Positions 7,600 through 9,724 of a DNA stretch of 9,724 nucleotides are shown in pieces. The position numbers were made by a program, and so were the translations under genes. Source of the stretch: an uncultured Bacteroidales bacterium (lineage in GTDB: Bacteria > Bacteroidota > Bacteroidia > Bacteroidales > Paludibacteraceae); assembly GCA_946619625.1 (NCBI GenBank), contig CAMOMF010000014.1, forward strand, positions 1 to 9,724, given 5' to 3'. The first letter of the stretch is position 1; each line of letters begins with the position of its first letter. The notes under the pieces are model-generated. The model was not told the DNA's origin. It searched no databases and saw only the letters and a list, made by a program, of their open reading frames with translations.

Positions 7600-9687
7600 A
7601 TGAAAAAGAGTATCCTTTTATGTACATTAGCCGTTTGCATTAACCTTTCGGCGCAAAGTTTTGTAAGCGGAAAGTTACAATTCGAAATTGATTCGCTTTC
7701 GCCCACTGAAGTAAGGCTCGTTCCGAACGATGATACTACAGTGGTTCATACCAATGTTTTTATTCCGGCGATTGCCAAGTCAGGAAAAAAATCATATCGT
7801 GTCACCAGTATTGCGGCATATGCCTTCCGCGGGCAAAAAAGTTTGGTATCTGTAACCATCCCCAATAGTGTTACACAAATCGGGAAGGCCGTTTTTGCAG
7901 AGTCCGGAATACAAGAAATTGATTTACCGGCGGACATCAAAGTGTTAGAAGACTCTTTGTTTTATAATTGTTCCAATTTGGAGAATATAAATCTTTCTGA
8001 CAGCATTACACACATGGGAAGCAGAGTCTTCAAGGGGTGCAGTGCTCTGAAGAAATTCGTCTGGTCTGACGAGGTAACAACCATTCCGGAAGAAACATTT
8101 TCCGGCTGTAGTGCCCTCAAGGAATTTGTGTTTCCAAATGACGAATTGGTTACGATTGAACAATCTGCATTCAAAGATTGTACCGGCTTGGACACCCTGA
8201 TTATTCCCAACAGCGTTAAAACGATTGGCAGTAATGCTTTTGAGGGATGTACAGGACTGCGGTTGCTGCGGATTGGAAGAGGTATCTCCACTATTGGGAA
8301 AAATGCCTTTGCAGGGGACGATGCTCTGACTAATATTACATGGAATGCAGAACACTGCACGAAAAGGAATCCTTTTCAGGGAGCGAATATGTCCAATGTC
8401 ACCACGTTTGAGGTAGGTGACCGAGTAACTGTTCTTCCCGCTTTTATCTGCTCGGGCATGAAAAATGTCGAGAAAATCATTTTGCCTGACAGGCTTCGTG
8501 CCATTGGCGAGGGTGCATTTAGCGGTTGCACCAAACTGAAGTCAGTCAATATGCCGGGTGCCATTACCATTATCGAGCCTAACACATTTTCGGGTGACAG
8601 GAATCTGGAAAGCATCATTATCTCCAACCAAATCAGGTCGATAGGAGCGAAGGCTTTCTACGATTGCAGTAGTTTGAAGAATATTATCATCGGAGACCAT
8701 GTTACCCTCATTGACAAATACGCCTTTGCGGGGGCAATAGGGGCAAAAGAACTGATCCTTGGCGACAGCGTACTAATCATAGAAGACGGTGCGTTTGCGT
8801 CTTGTAAAGAAATAGAGAAAATAACGTTCGGACCCAATTTGGACAGTATCTCATCCACCGCCTTCAGGGGGGTAAACAAAGTCCACACGATAGAATGGGG
8901 AGTAATAAATTTTGAATCAGAGGAACCTTTTAAAGGTCTGAATGTGTCCAACGTGACTCAATTGACAATAATGGGTGAAGTAGAGTCCATACCCGCCTAT
9001 TTTTGCAAGGGTATGGATAATTTGCAAAGCATCCGCATCCCCGGTAATGTAACCACTATCGGCGAGTACGCATTTGAAGGATGCACAGGGCTGCAATCAG
9101 TAGATTTCGGCAGAAACGTAAGCCGTATTCTCAACCATGCCTTTGCGGGCTGCGACAATCTGCAAGAAATAACTATTCCAAGCAAAGTGAGCGTCATTTC
9201 GCCTTACGCATTCCAAAATTGCACCTCGCTTCAGTCTCTCACCATCGGGGACAACGTCAAACAAATTGGCGAACATGCGTTTAGTTTTTGCCAGAACCTC
9301 ACATCTCTTACCCTAAACCACACCCTTACCGGTATTGCAAAATATGCTTTTGAGGGCTGTTCCGGACTGACATCCATCACCATTCCCAATAGTATCACCA
9401 GCATAGCGGAGGGCACGTTCAAGGGCTGTAGCAGCATAGAAACGCTGACGATTGGAGAGGGGGTCCGCACTATTGGCAAAAACGCTTTCCAAGACTGTGT
9501 CGCCCTCACCACTATCTATAGCCACTCTCTGATGTCCGGAATGGACGTCGAGTGCAATAACATTTGTGAAGGATTCAACAAAGCGTCATACATGTTGTAT
9601 TTGCCTAATGAAGCCAAGAAAACATACAAAACAGCATGCGATTGGAAAGACTTCAAGATGAAGACACTTCCCAAAGAAAAGAAATAA
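7600..9687 (+). CDS. BspA-type leucine-rich-repeat protein (LRR_5 family; operon gene E)
   Basis: The product has 695 residues with a signal peptide at 1-18 (cleavage LSA|QSF). After a short beta region (19-65) come about 25 tandem BspA/LRR_5 repeats of about 23 residues, from about 68 to 640, each like 'L..I.IPN.VT.IG..AF.GC..L'. Two irregular modules interrupt the array, around 246-290 (Trp248, NPFQG) and 431-475 (Trp433, EPFKG). The end (YMLYLPNEAKKTYKTACDWKDFKM) is the usual closing segment of the family, so the gene appears complete. The best-known relative is BspA of Tannerella forsythia, a surface protein that binds fibronectin and fibrinogen; other members bind varied partners. No type IX secretion C-terminal domain is visible and there is no lipobox, so surface display would need a partner such as gene D. 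It lies 15 bp after gene D and is the last operon gene seen. Function: protein or ligand binding, partner unknown. Confidence 0.9.
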   Translation: MKKSILLCTLAVCINLSAQSFVSGKLQFEIDSLSPTEVRLVPNDDTTVVHTNVFIPAIAKSGKKSYRVTSIAAYAFRGQKSLVSVTIPNSVTQIGKAVFAESGIQEIDLPADIKVLEDSLFYNCSNLENINLSDSITHMGSRVFKGCSALKKFVWSDEVTTIPEETFSGCSALKEFVFPNDELVTIEQSAFKDCTGLDTLIIPNSVKTIGSNAFEGCTGLRLLRIGRGISTIGKNAFAGDDALTNITWNAEHCTKRNPFQGANMSNVTTFEVGDRVTVLPAFICSGMKNVEKIILPDRLRAIGEGAFSGCTKLKSVNMPGAITIIEPNTFSGDRNLESIIISNQIRSIGAKAFYDCSSLKNIIIGDHVTLIDKYAFAGAIGAKELILGDSVLIIEDGAFASCKEIEKITFGPNLDSISSTAFRGVNKVHTIEWGVINFESEEPFKGLNVSNVTQLTIMGEVESIPAYFCKGMDNLQSIRIPGNVTTIGEYAFEGCTGLQSVDFGRNVSRILNHAFAGCDNLQEITIPSKVSVISPYAFQNCTSLQSLTIGDNVKQIGEHAFSFCQNLTSLTLNHTLTGIAKYAFEGCSGLTSITIPNSITSIAEGTFKGCSSIETLTIGEGVRTIGKNAFQDCVALTTIYSHSLMSGMDVECNNICEGFNKASYMLYLPNEAKKTYKTACDWKDFKMKTLPKEKK
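7801..9519 (+). repeat. Tandem LRR_5 coding repeat array
   Basis: Within gene E about 570 codons consist of degenerate units of about 69 bp encoding the BspA-type repeat. The array contains a larger internal duplication: codons about 246-317 (8335-8550) match codons about 431-502 (8890-9105) at a fixed offset of 185 codons, including the unusual Trp/PF-G module. The DNA is well diverged between units, which argues for an old expansion rather than recent slippage. Confidence 0.8.
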
Positions 9688-9724
9688 CGGCCATCAAACA
9701 AACAAATGAATGGCACGGTGGGTA

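Larger units (their letters stand above)
1280..9687 (+). other. Predicted five-gene operon of exported envelope proteins
   Basis: Five genes in the same direction are separated by 11 bp, a 1-bp overlap (TAATG), a 35-bp overlap and 15 bp. There is one clear promoter, upstream of the first gene, and no hairpin plus T-run in any junction. Every product starts with a signal peptide and none has an obvious internal transmembrane helix. The spacing supports a single transcript with translational coupling at the second and third junctions. The 3' limit is unknown because only 37 bases follow the last stop codon and no terminator is seen. Confidence 0.8.

Noticed and set aside
7600..7660. Possible lipobox (LAVC, residues 10-13) in gene E
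   Set aside because: Val before the Cys does not fit the lipobox and the hydrophobic core would be too short. A signal peptidase I site at LSA|Q is better.
7801..9519. Regularly spaced repeats that might suggest a CRISPR array
   Set aside because: The period of about 69 bp is a codon-level LRR pattern with diverged DNA; there are no identical direct repeats with unique spacers.
7945..9525. Several minus-strand reading frames opposite the LRR gene with repeated Pro/Ser/Leu motifs
   Set aside because: Their repetitive look simply mirrors the antisense of the LRR array. They have no recognisable domains and no promoters.
9706..9724. Possible start of a further gene (ATG at 9706 after an A-rich stretch)
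   Set aside because: Only six codons remain before the window ends, so it cannot be supported.
9688..9724. Terminator after the last operon gene
   Set aside because: No hairpin followed by a T-run is visible in the 37 remaining bases; a terminator may lie outside.

Overview
The window looks like a chromosomal segment of a Bacteroidales bacterium (Bacteroides/Prevotella/Paraprevotella-like; the genus cannot be fixed from sequence alone). The grounds are promoters of the Bacteroidetes form TTTG-N20-TAnnTTTG, A-rich leaders without clear Shine-Dalgarno sequences, signal peptides whose predicted mature ends start with Gln, and protein families typical of this order: a PEP/pyruvate-binding protein with receiver-like N-terminal domains, LPP20-like proteins, a DCEDR-type periplasmic transglutaminase-like protein, a PEGA-array protein and a BspA-type leucine-rich-repeat protein.

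Layout: bases 1-1081 hold the first 360 codons of a minus-strand gene that runs off the left edge. A 198-bp divergent intergenic region (1082-1279) carries two back-to-back promoters, embedded in a long imperfect inverted repeat that makes them near mirror images. From 1280 to 9687 five plus-strand genes form a tight operon (gaps of 11 bp, a 1-bp overlap, a 35-bp overlap, and 15 bp): (A) a short LPP20-like protein with a charged coiled coil; (B) a transglutaminase-like protein with an intact Cys-His-Asp triad; (C) a larger LPP20-like protein with a helical domain and a C-terminal NTF2-like region; (D) an N-terminal Bacteroidales-specific domain, about six PEGA-like repeats and a C-terminal beta-barrel-like region; (E) a BspA-family LRR protein. 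The window ends 37 bp after the last gene and no terminator is visible.

All five operon products are predicted to leave the cytoplasm by signal peptidase I, and none has a lipobox or an internal membrane helix. The simplest reading is an uncharacterised cell-envelope module: two LPP20-like proteins and a PEGA/barrel protein as periplasmic or outer-membrane scaffold, a cysteine-dependent enzyme (protease, amidase or transamidase), and an LRR binding protein. The individual families are recognisable. The combination and its job are not known to me, and the joint function is inference.
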